Origin: Oligoflexia bacterium
GTDB lineage: Bacteria; Bdellovibrionota; Bacteriovoracia; Bacteriovoracales; Bacteriovoracaceae
Length of the DNA stretch: 64,000 bases
Direction: 5' to 3'
NCBI GenBank assembly: GCA_015232355.1
Contig: JADFZW010000002.1
Location: 124,001-188,000 of the forward strand
Below are positions 27,098 to 37,141 of the stretch, piece by piece (the first letter of the stretch is position 1; each line of letters begins with the position of its first letter). The notes beneath the pieces are model-generated. The model saw only the letters and a list, made by a program, of their open reading frames with translations. It did not search any database and was not told the DNA's origin. The translations under genes and the position numbers were made by a program.

Positions 27098-28162
27098 TTA
27101 TTTTAATAGCAATTGATCAAGTATAGTTTTTGAATTATGAGGTTTAAAACCGTCTGTAACAGTCGGAATATAGATAGGATTATAATTTGAAAAATATCTC
27201 TTTTTACAATCCATGATTCTTTCAATTTTTTGTTGATAGTTAGTACTTTTTATTTTTTTTGTTTTTAAGGCATCATTTATTGTGGCAGTGGCAATTTTTG
27301 CCTCATCGATATTTCCATAGATCAACATATCACTTCCAGCATTTATCGCCATGACAGCTGAATCTTCAATTTTAAATTTGTTGGCAATTGCTTTCATCTC
27401 CATAGCATCACTAACAATAATCTTTGAGAATTTAAGTTCTTTTCTTAACAAATCATAAGCATTGGCCGAAAGAGATGTTGGTAAACTTTCATCAATTGAT
27501 TTGACCAACAAATGGGCCATCATAACAAATTCAACTCGGGATTTAACTGCTTTTTTAAAGGGAATAAATTCTCTTTGTTTTAATTCATCTAATGAAGCAT
27601 CTATTACTGGCAATTGCAGATGAGAATCAACTGTAGTTATTCCATGACCTGGAAAATGTTTTGCACAGGCAATGATATTGTTTGCTTGTAATCCTCTTAC
27701 TGCAGCTGAAACAAACTTAGAAACCTCTTCAGGGTCGCTGCCAAATGATCTATCACCAATAATTGTATTTTCATCAGTATTCATTTCGATAACATCACAT
27801 ACTGGAGCATAGGAGAGATTTATTCCACAAGCATTTAATTCTGCACTCATTATATTGAATACTTCAAAACATAGCTTTGGAGAATTTTTTTTAGCAATTT
27901 GAAGCATTGGTGGAAATTGGGTGAAATGATTTTTAAATCTCATCACTCTACCACCTTCATGATCAACTGAAATGAAGAGTGGATACTCATCCCTTAATGC
28001 TTGAATAGAATTTACTAACATTGCGATTTGAGATGGTGATTCGTAGTTGCGAGAAAAGAGAATTACTCCACCAATTTTTTCTTTTTCAATAAAAGATTTT
28101 TCATCATCGTTTAGAGTAGTTCCTTTAATTCCAGTGATTATCATTGGTCCAGCGTAATGCAT
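27098..28162 (-). CDS. nagZ: Beta-N-acetylhexosaminidase (GH3), NagZ-like
   Basis: NagZ removes N-acetylglucosamine from muropeptides during peptidoglycan recycling. Diagnostic segments are present: GVILFSRNYESPSQ, FISVDHEGGRVMRF, the GH3 active-site loop ACAKHFPGHGITTVDSHLQLP with the His of the catalytic loop, and IVSDAMEMKAI containing the nucleophile Asp. Length 354 is normal, there is no signal peptide, so it is cytoplasmic as expected. The next gene downstream on this strand, tadC, starts about 158 bases away. Nearby mreB and the LpoA-like gene also concern cell-wall metabolism. Confidence 0.92.
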   Translation of the reverse strand: MHYAGPMIITGIKGTTLNDDEKSFIEKEKIGGVILFSRNYESPSQIAMLVNSIQALRDEYPLFISVDHEGGRVMRFKNHFTQFPPMLQIAKKNSPKLCFEVFNIMSAELNACGINLSYAPVCDVIEMNTDENTIIGDRSFGSDPEEVSKFVSAAVRGLQANNIIACAKHFPGHGITTVDSHLQLPVIDASLDELKQREFIPFKKAVKSRVEFVMMAHLLVKSIDESLPTSLSANAYDLLRKELKFSKIIVSDAMEMKAIANKFKIEDSAVMAINAGSDMLIYGNIDEAKIATATINDALKTKKIKSTNYQQKIERIMDCKKRYFSNYNPIYIPTVTDGFKPHNSKTILDQLLLK

Positions 28163-28295
28163 TTTGTGGACTCCATTTTTTGTGATTTTATATGAAAATA
28201 TTTTTTTATCATTATTGTTATTAGTTATAGTATGTTGATATTTTAACAGTATTTATTTGAAAGGTGAAGTTAGTAAAGTGAAGTGTAATGTAATC

Positions 28296-29156
28296 TTATT
28301 TGATGGTACTTCTTTCTTGAGTAATACCTTGATTAACCCATAATTTCTTGATCAAATCATTACTGGTACTAAAGTGATATAGAATGCTTTGACCTTCAAC
28401 ATTCAAAGCAAATCGGATAGTACCATCTTCTAATTCCCCATCATACTCAAAGGTGGCATTGGAGAAAATATTTTTAGGAAGATAATTATATTGTTCTTGA
28501 AAGAAAGGATGACCATCCCAAATTAATTGTATGGGTACAGAACCCGCCTTTTTTTCTTTGGCCAAAGTAAGAAACCCAGTTACTCTGATACATTCATCAA
28601 CTTGTGAAAAAAAACATGTTATACTATTTTTCTTAGGTATTTTAACTTTTGTCTTATCTTTGACTTTCTTTTCTTCATCAATAGAAAGTACTTCTAACAT
28701 TCTTTTTTTGTAATCAACTTTTAATTGAGAAAAATATTTTTGGCCCTCAAGCCAAACGGTGTATTGAGAAATTTTGGGAGTGAGAGTTTTTACCACTCCA
28801 CTTTTGCCATCACTACCTTTAACATGCAATTCCTCTAGATTAGAAATTGCAAAGATATTTTCCAAAACATTTTTTTCATCGCCATTTTCAGGTAGTATTT
28901 GAGTTTTTACAAAATAATTATTACGATCTTTAGCAACTTTGCCGACCTTACCAACTTCTCTGACTAAGCGATAATCTCCAGTAGAATCGCTGTAATCAAA
29001 GACTACCTTTTCTGTTTTAATTTCATCAAACTTTTTTTTCTTTGAAGCATTGTTGGTATTGCCACTATCATTACTATTATTAGTTGATGAGAAATGAGAA
29101 CAAGAAAATGTGCTGAAAAAAATTATGATAGTAAGTAGTATTGTTGGTATTGGCAT
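28296..29156 (-). CDS. Putative lipoprotein of unknown function
   Basis: A 286-residue protein with an N-terminal hydrophobic segment ending STFSC at Cys19, a weak lipobox, followed by an Asn/Ser-rich tether. The remainder has alternating beta strands and reads like a secreted beta-rich domain (VFDYSDSTGDYRLVREVGKVGKV near residue 50; IRFALNVEGQSILYHFSTSNDLIKKLWVNQG at the end). I do not recognise a family. It lies between mreB and nagZ on the same strand, separated by AT-rich spacers on both sides, so it may be an individual unit related to the envelope. Confidence 0.6.
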   Translation of the reverse strand: MPIPTILLTIIIFFSTFSCSHFSSTNNSNDSGNTNNASKKKKFDEIKTEKVVFDYSDSTGDYRLVREVGKVGKVAKDRNNYFVKTQILPENGDEKNVLENIFAISNLEELHVKGSDGKSGVVKTLTPKISQYTVWLEGQKYFSQLKVDYKKRMLEVLSIDEEKKVKDKTKVKIPKKNSITCFFSQVDECIRVTGFLTLAKEKKAGSVPIQLIWDGHPFFQEQYNYLPKNIFSNATFEYDGELEDGTIRFALNVEGQSILYHFSTSNDLIKKLWVNQGITQERSTIK

Positions 29157-29217
29157 ATATTAATAATTAAATAATTAAATAATTAATAATTATTAAGTCA
29201 GATTAACCAATTACTAT

Positions 29218-30255
29218 TTATGATAGAGTAGTAACCTGCCTTAAGAGCGGTAGTGATTCTAAGGCCATTCCGCAACCTCTAACCACACAAGTGAGAGGAT
29301 CTTCTGCAAGAGAGACTGGTAAACCAGTTTTTTCTTTTATCAATATATCCAGATTAGCAAGTAATGATCCCCCACCTGCTAAGATTATTCCATTATCAAC
29401 AATATCTGAAGCCAACTCAGGAGGTGTTTTTTCTAGAGAGACTTTAATTGCTTCTACTATTTCAGAGATTGGATCTGCCAAAGCATCTCTAATTTCATCA
29501 GAGGTAACTTCAATAATCTTAGGAGCACCAGCAATTAAATCACGTCCCTTAACCTCATAAGTTTTAACTTCATCATCAAATGGATAAGCATTACCAATTG
29601 ATATTTTAATCATCTCAGATGTTCGTTCTCCAATCAATAAAGAATATTTTTTCTTTATATATGAGGCGATTGCTTCATCAAACTTATCACCAGCAATTCT
29701 TACAGATTTAGAATAGACGATTCCTCCAAGTGAAATAACTGCAACCTCAGTTGTTCCTCCACCGATATCTACAATCATATTACCTGATGGTTCAGTAATA
29801 GGAAGACCAGCACCTATTGCAGCGGCCATTGGCTCTTCGATCAAATAAACTTCTCTTGCGCCTGCTTGTTCTGCTGATTCTTTGACTGCACGTTTTTCTA
29901 CTTGAGTGATACCGAATGGAATACAAATTATTATTCTTGGTTTTATTAGTTTTGAACCGATTATTGATTTCTTGATAAAATAACTCAACATTGCTTGGGT
30001 TACTTCAAAATCAGCTATTACTCCATCCTTCATTGGCTTCAACGCCTTAATTGATCCTGGAGTTTTTCCTAACATCTCTTTTGCTTCTTTGCCAACTGCT
30101 AAAACTTTTTGCTGTCCCTTCGGTCCTTGATGAACAGCAACAACAGATGGTTCATTTACAATTATACCTCTGTCTTTAGCGTAAACGAGACAGTTTGCAG
30201 TTCCCAGATCTATGGCCAAGTCATTTGAAAACCAATTTAATATTTTTTGCCACAT
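29218..30255 (-). CDS. mreB: Rod shape-determining protein MreB
   Basis: MreB is the bacterial actin that positions the cell-wall elongation machinery at the inner membrane. The N-terminal amphipathic helix ([11 protein letters not shown]) is followed by the phosphate 1 loop [13 protein letters not shown], then [55 protein letters not shown] (phosphate 2) and [15 protein letters not shown] (adenosine motif). Length 345 is standard. AAGGAA precedes the ATG. mreC and mreD are not next to it. It is preceded by a 283-base A+T-rich spacer shared with a small divergent gene. Confidence 0.95.
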   Translation of the reverse strand: MWQKILNWFSNDLAIDLGTANCLVYAKDRGIIVNEPSVVAVHQGPKGQQKVLAVGKEAKEMLGKTPGSIKALKPMKDGVIADFEVTQAMLSYFIKKSIIGSKLIKPRIIICIPFGITQVEKRAVKESAEQAGAREVYLIEEPMAAAIGAGLPITEPSGNMIVDIGGGTTEVAVISLGGIVYSKSVRIAGDKFDEAIASYIKKKYSLLIGERTSEMIKISIGNAYPFDDEVKTYEVKGRDLIAGAPKIIEVTSDEIRDALADPISEIVEAIKVSLEKTPPELASDIVDNGIILAGGGSLLANLDILIKEKTGLPVSLAEDPLTCVVRGCGMALESLPLLRQVTTLS

Positions 30256-30538
30256 AATATATTTCCTTATGTCTTTGATAGCTAATTTTTTTATTTTTTA
30301 TTTCTGTTGAATAAATATAGCTTAGTTCACAGATGATTTGTATAAAAAAATACCGATAAAGAAATTTTTCTTACACGAATATTTTACAATAACCTTTTCA
30401 TAATAAAATATTTAAGTATATATAAGTATATTGTTATTATGAATTATTATAAATTCGTTTGAATTATTTTGAATTAGTTTAAATTTTTACAAATTTTTAT
30501 GAATTAATTATTATTTAATTATTATTGATGAGGGTTTT
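30256..30538. promoter_or_regulatory. Divergent promoter region between mreB and a small basic gene
   Basis: The 283 bases are almost all A and T, with repeated TTGAATTA-like and TATATAAGTATAT elements. Divergent orientation implies promoters on both strands. Many TATAAT-like hexamers exist and none can be singled out. Confidence 0.4.
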
Positions 30539-30661
30539 ATGGGTCGTGGAAGAAAGAATATGGTTATTAAGATGAAAAGAAAACAAAATCAGGCAAAGAA
30601 GAAGGCGAGAATAAAAAAAGCGATAGCTAATGCGAAGAAACCTGCGGCAACTAGAGTATAA
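30539..30661 (+). CDS. Small, highly basic 40-residue protein
   Basis: An ATG at 30539 opens a 40-codon frame: it begins MGRGRKNMVIKMKRKQNQ and continues KKKARIKKAI to end TRV. About 40% of residues are Lys or Arg with no acidic residue. A GAGGG ribosome site lies 4 bases upstream. The codon third positions and the base composition (about 42% G+C against about 15% in the flanks) stand out sharply, which supports real coding. I do not recognise a family; the composition suits RNA or ribosome binding. It is followed at once by a 9-base tandem repeat. Confidence 0.65.
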   Translation: MGRGRKNMVIKMKRKQNQAKKKARIKKAIANAKKPAATRV

Positions 30662-30710
30662 ATACAATAAATACAATAAATACAATAAATACAATAAATA
30701 CAATAAATAC
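30662..30710. repeat. Tandem 9-base repeat (ATACAATAA, five copies)
   Basis: Five perfect copies of ATACAATAA plus four bases of a sixth follow the stop codon of the small basic gene. It is non-coding and falls between convergent genes. Copy number probably varies by slippage. Confidence 0.85.
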
Positions 30711-30731
30711 TAGAACGTAAAAAAACAAATC

Positions 30732-32852
30732 CTATTCTGTCATATCGTTATTATTATTATTATTGTTGTTGTCGTTTTCTTTGCTGTCATTTGATCTAAC
30801 TCCATCAAGTTTGGTGATTTCACCTCGTGCAAATTTGAAGAGAATCATTTCTTTGGCCCACGAGTTGTTTATGTTTAACCATTTTTCTTGACCAACTTCA
30901 ATTCTAGAGAGCGTGTGAAGCATATTATTAAATTCGGATTTGCCATTTATTTTTGATTCTGAACTCTTTAAAAGTATCTTAATACCTAATGTTGCAGCAT
31001 TATATGAGATAGTTTCAATAAGTCCAGGCATTGACTTGTATGTTGAGTTGTAAATTTCTCTTAACCTACTATCCGAAGTATCGAAATTATCACCAACAAA
31101 ATAAAATGCCTGTCTCTCGCTTAATTTTGAAAGTGCTTTGCTTCTCCAGCTAGAAATTCCAACAAAGTTAATTCTTGGAGCATCCACGTATTTGAATGTT
31201 GGAATCAATCTTAATGTTTCATCTGGATATGATGGCATAAACAACCAATCAAAATCAACTACCGGAGTTAGATTAAAGCTTTTCTTATCACTTTTTTTGT
31301 CACCTTTTTTGCGTAAACTAAGGGTGGAGTTTATTTTGTTTATTAGATTAAGCTCTTCATCTCTTTCTTTAACAAATTCTAGTCCAAGCAATTTCTTTAC
31401 TGGACCAATATATTCGATGTCACTCTTATTATAGCTTTGAACAGCAGTAATCTCTACGTTTAATTTTTGTTCTTTAATCTCATTCCATAGTTCTTCAACA
31501 TAAACTCTTCCTCTCTCCTCATCTGGATAGAGTACAGCAATTCTATTGCCTAACTTTTCAAGGAGAATTGGAGTAAATATTTTTTTAATTTGAGATTCAA
31601 TTGATCCTTGGATTTCAATTAACAACAAATCCTTTTCTTTTTTAGGAAGAAATATTGGTGAAAGTGAAATAAAAAGTACACCATGCTTTTTTGCTTCTAA
31701 ATATTCCTTTTGTGCCTCTTCTGGAAAGAGCCCACCAACAATAACACCAATACCATGTTTTTCAACTAACTCTCTAACCGCCCAAACGCCAATGATACCA
31801 TTTCCTCTACTATCTTTAATTATTTGTTTAATCGGTTTTGTACTATTTTTCATAGCAATCTCAATTCCGAGCATTGCTTTGTAAGCAAACTTACTTTTAT
31901 CTCCTGTGAATGGAAGAATTACCCCAATATTTTCCACATCAAATCTAGATAGATTTAAAATTTTATTTTCCAGAGCGCTTATCTTTTTTGCTATATCATC
32001 ATTAATCCCTGGGCCACTAAATTTTAATTTTAACCATGCAAGCATTTTTTCATAAACATCTTTCTTTCCAGAAAGGTAGAGTTTTTCCAAGGCGTTTTCT
32101 GCCAAACTTAAAATTACAACACCACTCTGAGGTAAATTTTGTTCAGAAATTTTTTGTAGATATTCTACTTTTTTTCCATCATCTAATTGCATGAAAATTG
32201 AAATGAACTTACTATATAAAACTCCATCAGAGACAAGTTCCTCTGAATTTTTATATTGGGAGAGATATTGGGCCAAATATAATATTTTTTCTGGATCACC
32301 TTCTTCTTCAGCTAAAAAGAATTTTAAACGATAATATTTTTGTAACTCTTGATTTTTAAGCAAGGAAGCATTTACCTCTTTAATTGATTTTTTAGATTCC
32401 TCTAAACTTCTCTTCTTATATAGAGAGCTGGCCAGATTAAGATAAATTTGTGAGGTTAAAAATTGATCAACCATGGAAGTTGTCAATGCCTCTTGGAAAT
32501 TTTTAATGGCGCCATCATAGTTGGCACTTGCAAAATTAAAAACTCCTAGCAGATTATACTTGAGCGCTTTTTCCGCAGGCATAAGTGATGCATCCAAAAC
32601 CTCTTGCAGTTTTTTAGTGGCCACATCTTTTTTACCCTCTTCATAGAGCAGTTTTGCTTGTTTTATAAGTTTGATGATTTGATCGGTATAAAGAGATGAA
32701 TTATCTTGTCCGATAGCATTGGCATTAGCATTAGCACCTGAATTAGTATCAACGTCGTTAGAGGATGATACTTTTCTTGAAGGGCCTGCGCTTGAACAAG
32801 CGGTAACTAAAATTAACAAAAGAAAAAAAAGAGAGGAGATTAATAATTTCAT
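30732..32852 (-). CDS. LppC/LpoA-like lipoprotein: TPR region plus periplasmic-binding-protein domain
   Basis: The likely start is the second Met, at 32852, because GGAG lies 9 bases upstream and the product then begins MKLLISSLFFLLLILVTACSS with a good lipobox (VTAC). Residues about 45-270 are TPR-like helices (AEKALKYNLLGVFNFASANYDGAIKNFQEAL), and the rest is a type I periplasmic-binding fold (NIGVILPFTGDKSKFAYKAMLGIEIA). This TPR-plus-binding-protein design is that of LpoA, the outer-membrane lipoprotein that activates penicillin-binding protein PBP1A. Role here is by analogy. The C terminus is an Asn-rich homopolymer. Confidence 0.75.
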   Translation of the reverse strand: MKLLISSLFFLLLILVTACSSAGPSRKVSSSNDVDTNSGANANANAIGQDNSSLYTDQIIKLIKQAKLLYEEGKKDVATKKLQEVLDASLMPAEKALKYNLLGVFNFASANYDGAIKNFQEALTTSMVDQFLTSQIYLNLASSLYKKRSLEESKKSIKEVNASLLKNQELQKYYRLKFFLAEEEGDPEKILYLAQYLSQYKNSEELVSDGVLYSKFISIFMQLDDGKKVEYLQKISEQNLPQSGVVILSLAENALEKLYLSGKKDVYEKMLAWLKLKFSGPGINDDIAKKISALENKILNLSRFDVENIGVILPFTGDKSKFAYKAMLGIEIAMKNSTKPIKQIIKDSRGNGIIGVWAVRELVEKHGIGVIVGGLFPEEAQKEYLEAKKHGVLFISLSPIFLPKKEKDLLLIEIQGSIESQIKKIFTPILLEKLGNRIAVLYPDEERGRVYVEELWNEIKEQKLNVEITAVQSYNKSDIEYIGPVKKLLGLEFVKERDEELNLINKINSTLSLRKKGDKKSDKKSFNLTPVVDFDWLFMPSYPDETLRLIPTFKYVDAPRINFVGISSWRSKALSKLSERQAFYFVGDNFDTSDSRLREIYNSTYKSMPGLIETISYNAATLGIKILLKSSESKINGKSEFNNMLHTLSRIEVGQEKWLNINNSWAKEMILFKFARGEITKLDGVRSNDSKENDNNNNNNNNDMTE

Positions 32853-32868
32853 AATGGAGTACTCCATT
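32853..32868. promoter_or_regulatory. Palindromic ribosome-binding region of the LpoA-like gene
   Basis: AATGGAGTACTCCATT is a perfect 16-base palindrome that contains the GGAG ribosome site of the downstream start at 32852. In RNA it could pair intramolecularly or between molecules and hide that site. Confidence 0.45.
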
Positions 32869-32929
32869 GCAATTATAATAATTGTGATTTTTGATTATAA
32901 ATTGATTTGATTTTAAGTAAACTTATCTT

Positions 32930-34177
32930 TTAAGTAAACAGGTCTTTGACTTTATCGAAGATACCACCAGAAGAGTTAGATGAGTCTCCACCATTCGAAT
33001 TAGAGTTAGAACCAGAACCAGAACCAGCGTGAGCATTAAAATTGGATCTGATTTTATCCTTATCTTTTCGCTCTAAATTGGCCAATTTTTCAAATAACTC
33101 TCTTTGTTCATTTGTTAACTTAGTTGGAGTTTCGACTTGAATAGTAATTATTTGATCTCCGATCCCATAACCACCCAGTCGAGTAATGCCTTTGTTTTTA
33201 ACTCTCATCTTTTTTCCAGATTGTGTACCAGCAGGAATCTTTACAGAAATTTTTCCTTTAAGTGCTGGAACCTCAATCTCTGTACCAAGTGTGGCCTCAG
33301 AAAAAGTTATAGGGATTGTGCAATAGATATCAATACCATCTCTTTCAAAAAATTCATGCTTACTAACATTGATAGTTACGTATAGATCGCCACTAGGTCC
33401 ACCATTTTGTCCACTATCACCCTCTCCAGTCAACTTCAACTTTTGTCCATTATCAATTCCTGCAGGAACTTTTACAACTAGATTTGCCTTATGACGTTTT
33501 TTACCTTGGCCATGACAATCTTTACATGGATCAGTTATAAGTTGTCCGCTTCCTTGGCACTTGGGACATGTAGTGGCTATTGCAAAAAAACCTTGCTGTC
33601 TTCTTACTTCCCCATAACCTTTACATTGATCACATGTTGATGGTGAAGTTCCTGGGCGAGTTCCCTTTCCGTGACAAGTATTACACTCTACACTTCTCAT
33701 CACAGAGATCTCTTTTTCAATTCCAAAAGCAGCATCTTCAAAATCAATAGTCATAGAAAGACCAAGATCATGTCCTGCACGTGCACGCTCTCGTCCTCTT
33801 CCTCCACCGCGACGACCGCCGCCTCTTCTTCCACCTTCGCCCATAAAATCAAAGTCGCCGAAGATATCACCAAATATACTTCCTAGATTTGAAAAGATAT
33901 CATCGCTACTAAAACCATATCCACCACCAGCACCACCAAAGCCATCCATTCCCGCGTGACCAAATTGATCATAACGAGTACGTTTTTCATCGCTTAGTAA
34001 AACCTCTGCTGCTTCAGATGCCTCTTTAAATTTTGCTTCAGCATCTTTATTATCTGGATTTCGATCAGGATGATATTGGAGTGCTAGCTTACGATAAGCC
34101 TTTTTAATCTCCTCTTTACTAGCACCCTTTTGAACACCTAAAACATCATAGTAGTCACGCTTGTTACCATTGCTCAT
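32930..34177 (-). CDS. dnaJ: Chaperone DnaJ (type I Hsp40)
   Basis: DnaJ delivers unfolded proteins to DnaK and stimulates its ATPase. In order: J domain with HPD ([15 protein letters not shown], about 25-39), a Gly-rich region that is unusually Arg/Gly-rich ([17 protein letters not shown]), four CxxCxGxG zinc motifs ([32 protein letters not shown]) and the C-terminal substrate domain. Length 415 exceeds the usual 375 because of the Arg/Gly repeats and a Ser/Asn/Gly C-terminal tail. It is downstream of dnaK by 5 bases in the order grpE-dnaK-dnaJ. Confidence 0.96.
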   Translation of the reverse strand: MSNGNKRDYYDVLGVQKGASKEEIKKAYRKLALQYHPDRNPDNKDAEAKFKEASEAAEVLLSDEKRTRYDQFGHAGMDGFGGAGGGYGFSSDDIFSNLGSIFGDIFGDFDFMGEGGRRGGGRRGGGRGRERARAGHDLGLSMTIDFEDAAFGIEKEISVMRSVECNTCHGKGTRPGTSPSTCDQCKGYGEVRRQQGFFAIATTCPKCQGSGQLITDPCKDCHGQGKKRHKANLVVKVPAGIDNGQKLKLTGEGDSGQNGGPSGDLYVTINVSKHEFFERDGIDIYCTIPITFSEATLGTEIEVPALKGKISVKIPAGTQSGKKMRVKNKGITRLGGYGIGDQIITIQVETPTKLTNEQRELFEKLANLERKDKDKIRSNFNAHAGSGSGSNSNSNGGDSSNSSGGIFDKVKDLFT

Positions 34178-34182
34178 TTAAT

Positions 34183-36204
34183 CTAAACCTCTTTAAAGTC
34201 AGCATCAACAACATCATCTTTTTTCCCTTTACTATTATTATTAGCTGAGGAATTGGAATTAGTTGATGATGATTCATGATCATGATCATGATCATGATCA
34301 TGATTGCAATTATCTCCACATCCACCATTACCACCATGTGCATGTCCTGCATGTGCATGAGGATCAGCACCTGGTCCGCCTGCTCCAGCAGGACCAGCAC
34401 CAGCTTTATACATCTCTTCAGCAACTTTATGAGAGGCATTTTGTAATTTTTCAGTTGCCGCTTTTAGTGTATCTACTGATTCACTATTTAAGTGAGTCTT
34501 TGCCTCTGCAATTGCTGATTCTAAATCACTCTTATGATTTGCTGCTATTTTATCTCCACCATCTTTAATCATCTTTTCACAAGTAAAGATCATACTGTCG
34601 AGGTGATTTTTAGCATCAACAAATTCTCGTTTCTTCTTGTCAGAATCACGATTTAAATCTGCTTCTCTAACCATTCGTTGAATCTCCTCTTCACTTAGTC
34701 CTGATCCAGAGGTTATTCTAATATCTTGAGTGCGACCTGTTCCCATATCTTTTGCAGTTACATGTACAATACCATTTGCATCGATATCAAAAGTAACTTC
34801 AATTTGTGGAACTCCTCTTGGTGCGGGTGGAATTCCTGAGAGTTCAAAACGTCCTAGAGTTTTGTTATCATTTGCAAACTCACGCTCTCCTTGTAAAACG
34901 TGAATACTTACTGCTGGCTGATTATCTTGAGCAGTAGAAAATACTTGAGATTTTTTAGTAGGTATTGTGGTGTTTTTCTCAATTATTTTTGTAAATACGC
35001 CACCTAAAGTTTCAATACCAAGTGAAAGAGGAGTAACGTCTAATAACAATACGTCCTTCACATCACCTGCTAAAACTCCACCTTGAATAGCAGCACCAGC
35101 GGCCACAACTTCATCAGGGTTAACGTTTTTACTTGGCTCTTTTCCAAAGATCTCTTTTACTTTTTGAACAACGATAGGAGTTCTAGTTGCACCACCAACT
35201 AAAATTACTTCGTGAATTTCATTTAATGATAAACCAGAATCTTTAATTGCTATTCTACATGGCTCTACTAAAGCATCGATTAAGTCTGCAATTAGTGATT
35301 CATATTTCGCTCTTGTTATAGGGATATTCATATGTTTTGGACCAGAGGCATCTGCAGTAATAAATGGTAAATTTACGTCTGTAGTTGTTGCAGATGAAAG
35401 CTCATGCTTTGCCTTTTCAGCAGCTTCTTTTAATCTTTGAAGGGCCATATTATCTTTTCTTAAGTCGATGCCATTTTCTCTCATAAATTCATCGGCCAAA
35501 AAATTTACAATTCTATAATCAAAATCCTCTCCACCTAAAAATGTATTTCCATTTGTAGATTTAACTTCGAAGACCCCGTCACTTGTGATTTCTAGAATAG
35601 AAATATCAAAAGTTCCACCTCCCAAATCGAAGATAGCAATATTTTTATCTTTCTTTGAATCAAGACCGTAAGCAAGTGCGGCCGCGGTTGGTTCGTTGAT
35701 AATTCTTTTTACATCAAGACCTGCAATTCTTCCTGCATCTTTGGTTGCCTGTCTTTGAGCATCGTTGAAGTAAGCAGGAACAGTAATAACTGCTTCGGTT
35801 ACTTTTTCCCCTAAATAATCTTCTGCTGCCTTTCTTAATTTTTCTAAGACGAGTGCAGAGATCTCTTGAGGAGCAACATCTTTACCATCGATTTTTATCC
35901 AAGCATCGTGATTTTTATTTGCAGTAATTTCGAAAGGAGCAACTGCTTTAAATTTGTTAACCTCTTTGTCTTCAAACTTTCGACCAATTAATCTTTTAAT
36001 TCCAAAGAATGTACGAGTAGGATTAGTTACCGCTTGTCTCTTTGCCAATTGGCCAACTAATTTTTCATTATTTTTTGTGTATGCAATTATTGAAGGAGTT
36101 GTATTGTTTCCTTCAGAGTTGTTGATGATCTTGTATGTCTTTCCTTCCATTACAGCCACACAAGAGTTTGTAGTACCTAAGTCAATTCCTATTATTTTTC
36201 CCAT
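34183..36204 (-). CDS. dnaK: Chaperone DnaK (Hsp70) with His/Cys-rich C-terminal tail
   Basis: The Hsp70 core is complete: [17 protein letters not shown] at the start, [40 protein letters not shown], the linker [16 protein letters not shown] and the substrate-binding domain. It differs from E. coli DnaK (638 residues) by a 673-residue length and an unusual tail: after [12 protein letters not shown] comes a His-rich, Gly-rich segment, a GGCGDNC pair of cysteines and [10 protein letters not shown] from five CATGAT repeats, before a normal acidic end ([10 protein letters not shown]). The tail may bind metal. Cotranscribed with grpE (upstream, 87 bases) and dnaJ. Confidence 0.96.
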   Translation of the reverse strand: MGKIIGIDLGTTNSCVAVMEGKTYKIINNSEGNNTTPSIIAYTKNNEKLVGQLAKRQAVTNPTRTFFGIKRLIGRKFEDKEVNKFKAVAPFEITANKNHDAWIKIDGKDVAPQEISALVLEKLRKAAEDYLGEKVTEAVITVPAYFNDAQRQATKDAGRIAGLDVKRIINEPTAAALAYGLDSKKDKNIAIFDLGGGTFDISILEITSDGVFEVKSTNGNTFLGGEDFDYRIVNFLADEFMRENGIDLRKDNMALQRLKEAAEKAKHELSSATTTDVNLPFITADASGPKHMNIPITRAKYESLIADLIDALVEPCRIAIKDSGLSLNEIHEVILVGGATRTPIVVQKVKEIFGKEPSKNVNPDEVVAAGAAIQGGVLAGDVKDVLLLDVTPLSLGIETLGGVFTKIIEKNTTIPTKKSQVFSTAQDNQPAVSIHVLQGEREFANDNKTLGRFELSGIPPAPRGVPQIEVTFDIDANGIVHVTAKDMGTGRTQDIRITSGSGLSEEEIQRMVREADLNRDSDKKKREFVDAKNHLDSMIFTCEKMIKDGGDKIAANHKSDLESAIAEAKTHLNSESVDTLKAATEKLQNASHKVAEEMYKAGAGPAGAGGPGADPHAHAGHAHGGNGGCGDNCNHDHDHDHDHESSSTNSNSSANNNSKGKKDDVVDADFKEV

Positions 36205-36291
36205 TTAAAAGTCTCCTTATAATAAATTATATAGTTTAATTAAAAATATAAAAATATAAATACTTCGTATTACTCTTTATCTATTCTTTTT

Positions 36292-37014
36292 CTATTCTTT
36301 CGCCTTGCTCACAACTACTTTGGCCGCTCTTATTACTCTACCATTTAGAACATAACCCTTTTGATACTCTTCTAAGACCATAACCTCTGCCACAACCGCT
36401 ACATCGTTATCGTCACTCTTTTCTACTTCTCTTTCTGCAACTGCCTCGTGAAAATTAGGATCGAATGCACCACCGAGTGATTTTATAGGGGAAAGTCCAT
36501 ATTTAGCTAAAAGGGAACTAAATTGATTTGTTATCATTGTAATTCCCGTAACTATATTTTTAACTTTTTCATCATTATCTTTATTAATTGTTTGTAGGGT
36601 CCGCTCAAAATTGTCCATCACGTCTATCAGGTCAAGTAACATTCGTTCATTGCTAAACTTAATTATGTTCTCCTTTTCCCTCTGAAAACGTTTTTGTAAG
36701 TTATCCATTTCAGCGGCCATATAATAGTACTTGCTCTTAAAATCTTCACTCTCTTTTGTCTCTTTTTTTTCTTTTATTTCTTTTACTTCTGCCTCTGCTT
36801 CCTCTTCGATTTTTGATTCTTCTTTCAGTTCTTCCTTAGTTTCTTCTTTAACTTCTTTCTCTGCATTCTTTTCAGTATCGAAGCTTTCCGAATTGCTTCC
36901 TGCTTCGTTGCTTTCATTCATGTCTTTGTACATCTTAGAGTTCCTCTTCTTCTGATTATGATTATGATTATTTTTATTGGTTTTATTGTTATTATTATTA
37001 GTATTTGATTGCAT
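36292..37014 (-). CDS. grpE: Nucleotide exchange factor GrpE
   Basis: GrpE releases ADP from DnaK. The C-terminal half has the family signature (KYYYMAAEMDNLQKRFQREKENI and SLGGAFDPNFHEAVAE, then GYVLNGRVIRAAKVVVSK). The N-terminal 90 residues are low complexity: an Asn/His/Lys start and a Glu/Lys-rich block (KEEAEAEVKEIKEKKETKE-type), longer than in most GrpE. It is the first gene of grpE-dnaK-dnaJ. No hrcA gene and no CIRCE operator were found upstream. Confidence 0.9.
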   Translation of the reverse strand: MQSNTNNNNNKTNKNNHNHNQKKRNSKMYKDMNESNEAGSNSESFDTEKNAEKEVKEETKEELKEESKIEEEAEAEVKEIKEKKETKESEDFKSKYYYMAAEMDNLQKRFQREKENIIKFSNERMLLDLIDVMDNFERTLQTINKDNDEKVKNIVTGITMITNQFSSLLAKYGLSPIKSLGGAFDPNFHEAVAEREVEKSDDNDVAVVAEVMVLEEYQKGYVLNGRVIRAAKVVVSKAKE

Positions 37015-37141
37015 ATTTATTTTTAGTTTTTATCCTGATTTTTATAAATTGTTAGTTATTATTAATGAAAACAGCGGTTCTACTTTCAAAAGTGGTCCCA
37101 TTCTAATGGGTGTCAATGGTTTTTATAAAAAGTAATTATCT

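Noticed and set aside
30515..30703. Antisense frame reading LLYLLYLLYLLY over the 9-base repeat
   Set aside because: It is a direct product of the tandem ATACAATAA repeat and runs against the small basic gene.
30662..30710. CRISPR array
   Set aside because: The unit is only 9 bases with no spacers; it is a simple tandem repeat.
34164..34568. Frames rich in His/Met/Ile or His/Asp repeats around the DnaK tail
   Set aside because: They result from the CATGAT repeat read in other frames and strands and overlap dnaK completely.
36205..37141. CIRCE operator or hrcA upstream of grpE/dnaK
   Set aside because: No TTAGCACTC / GAGTGCTAA inverted repeat and no HrcA-like gene was found.
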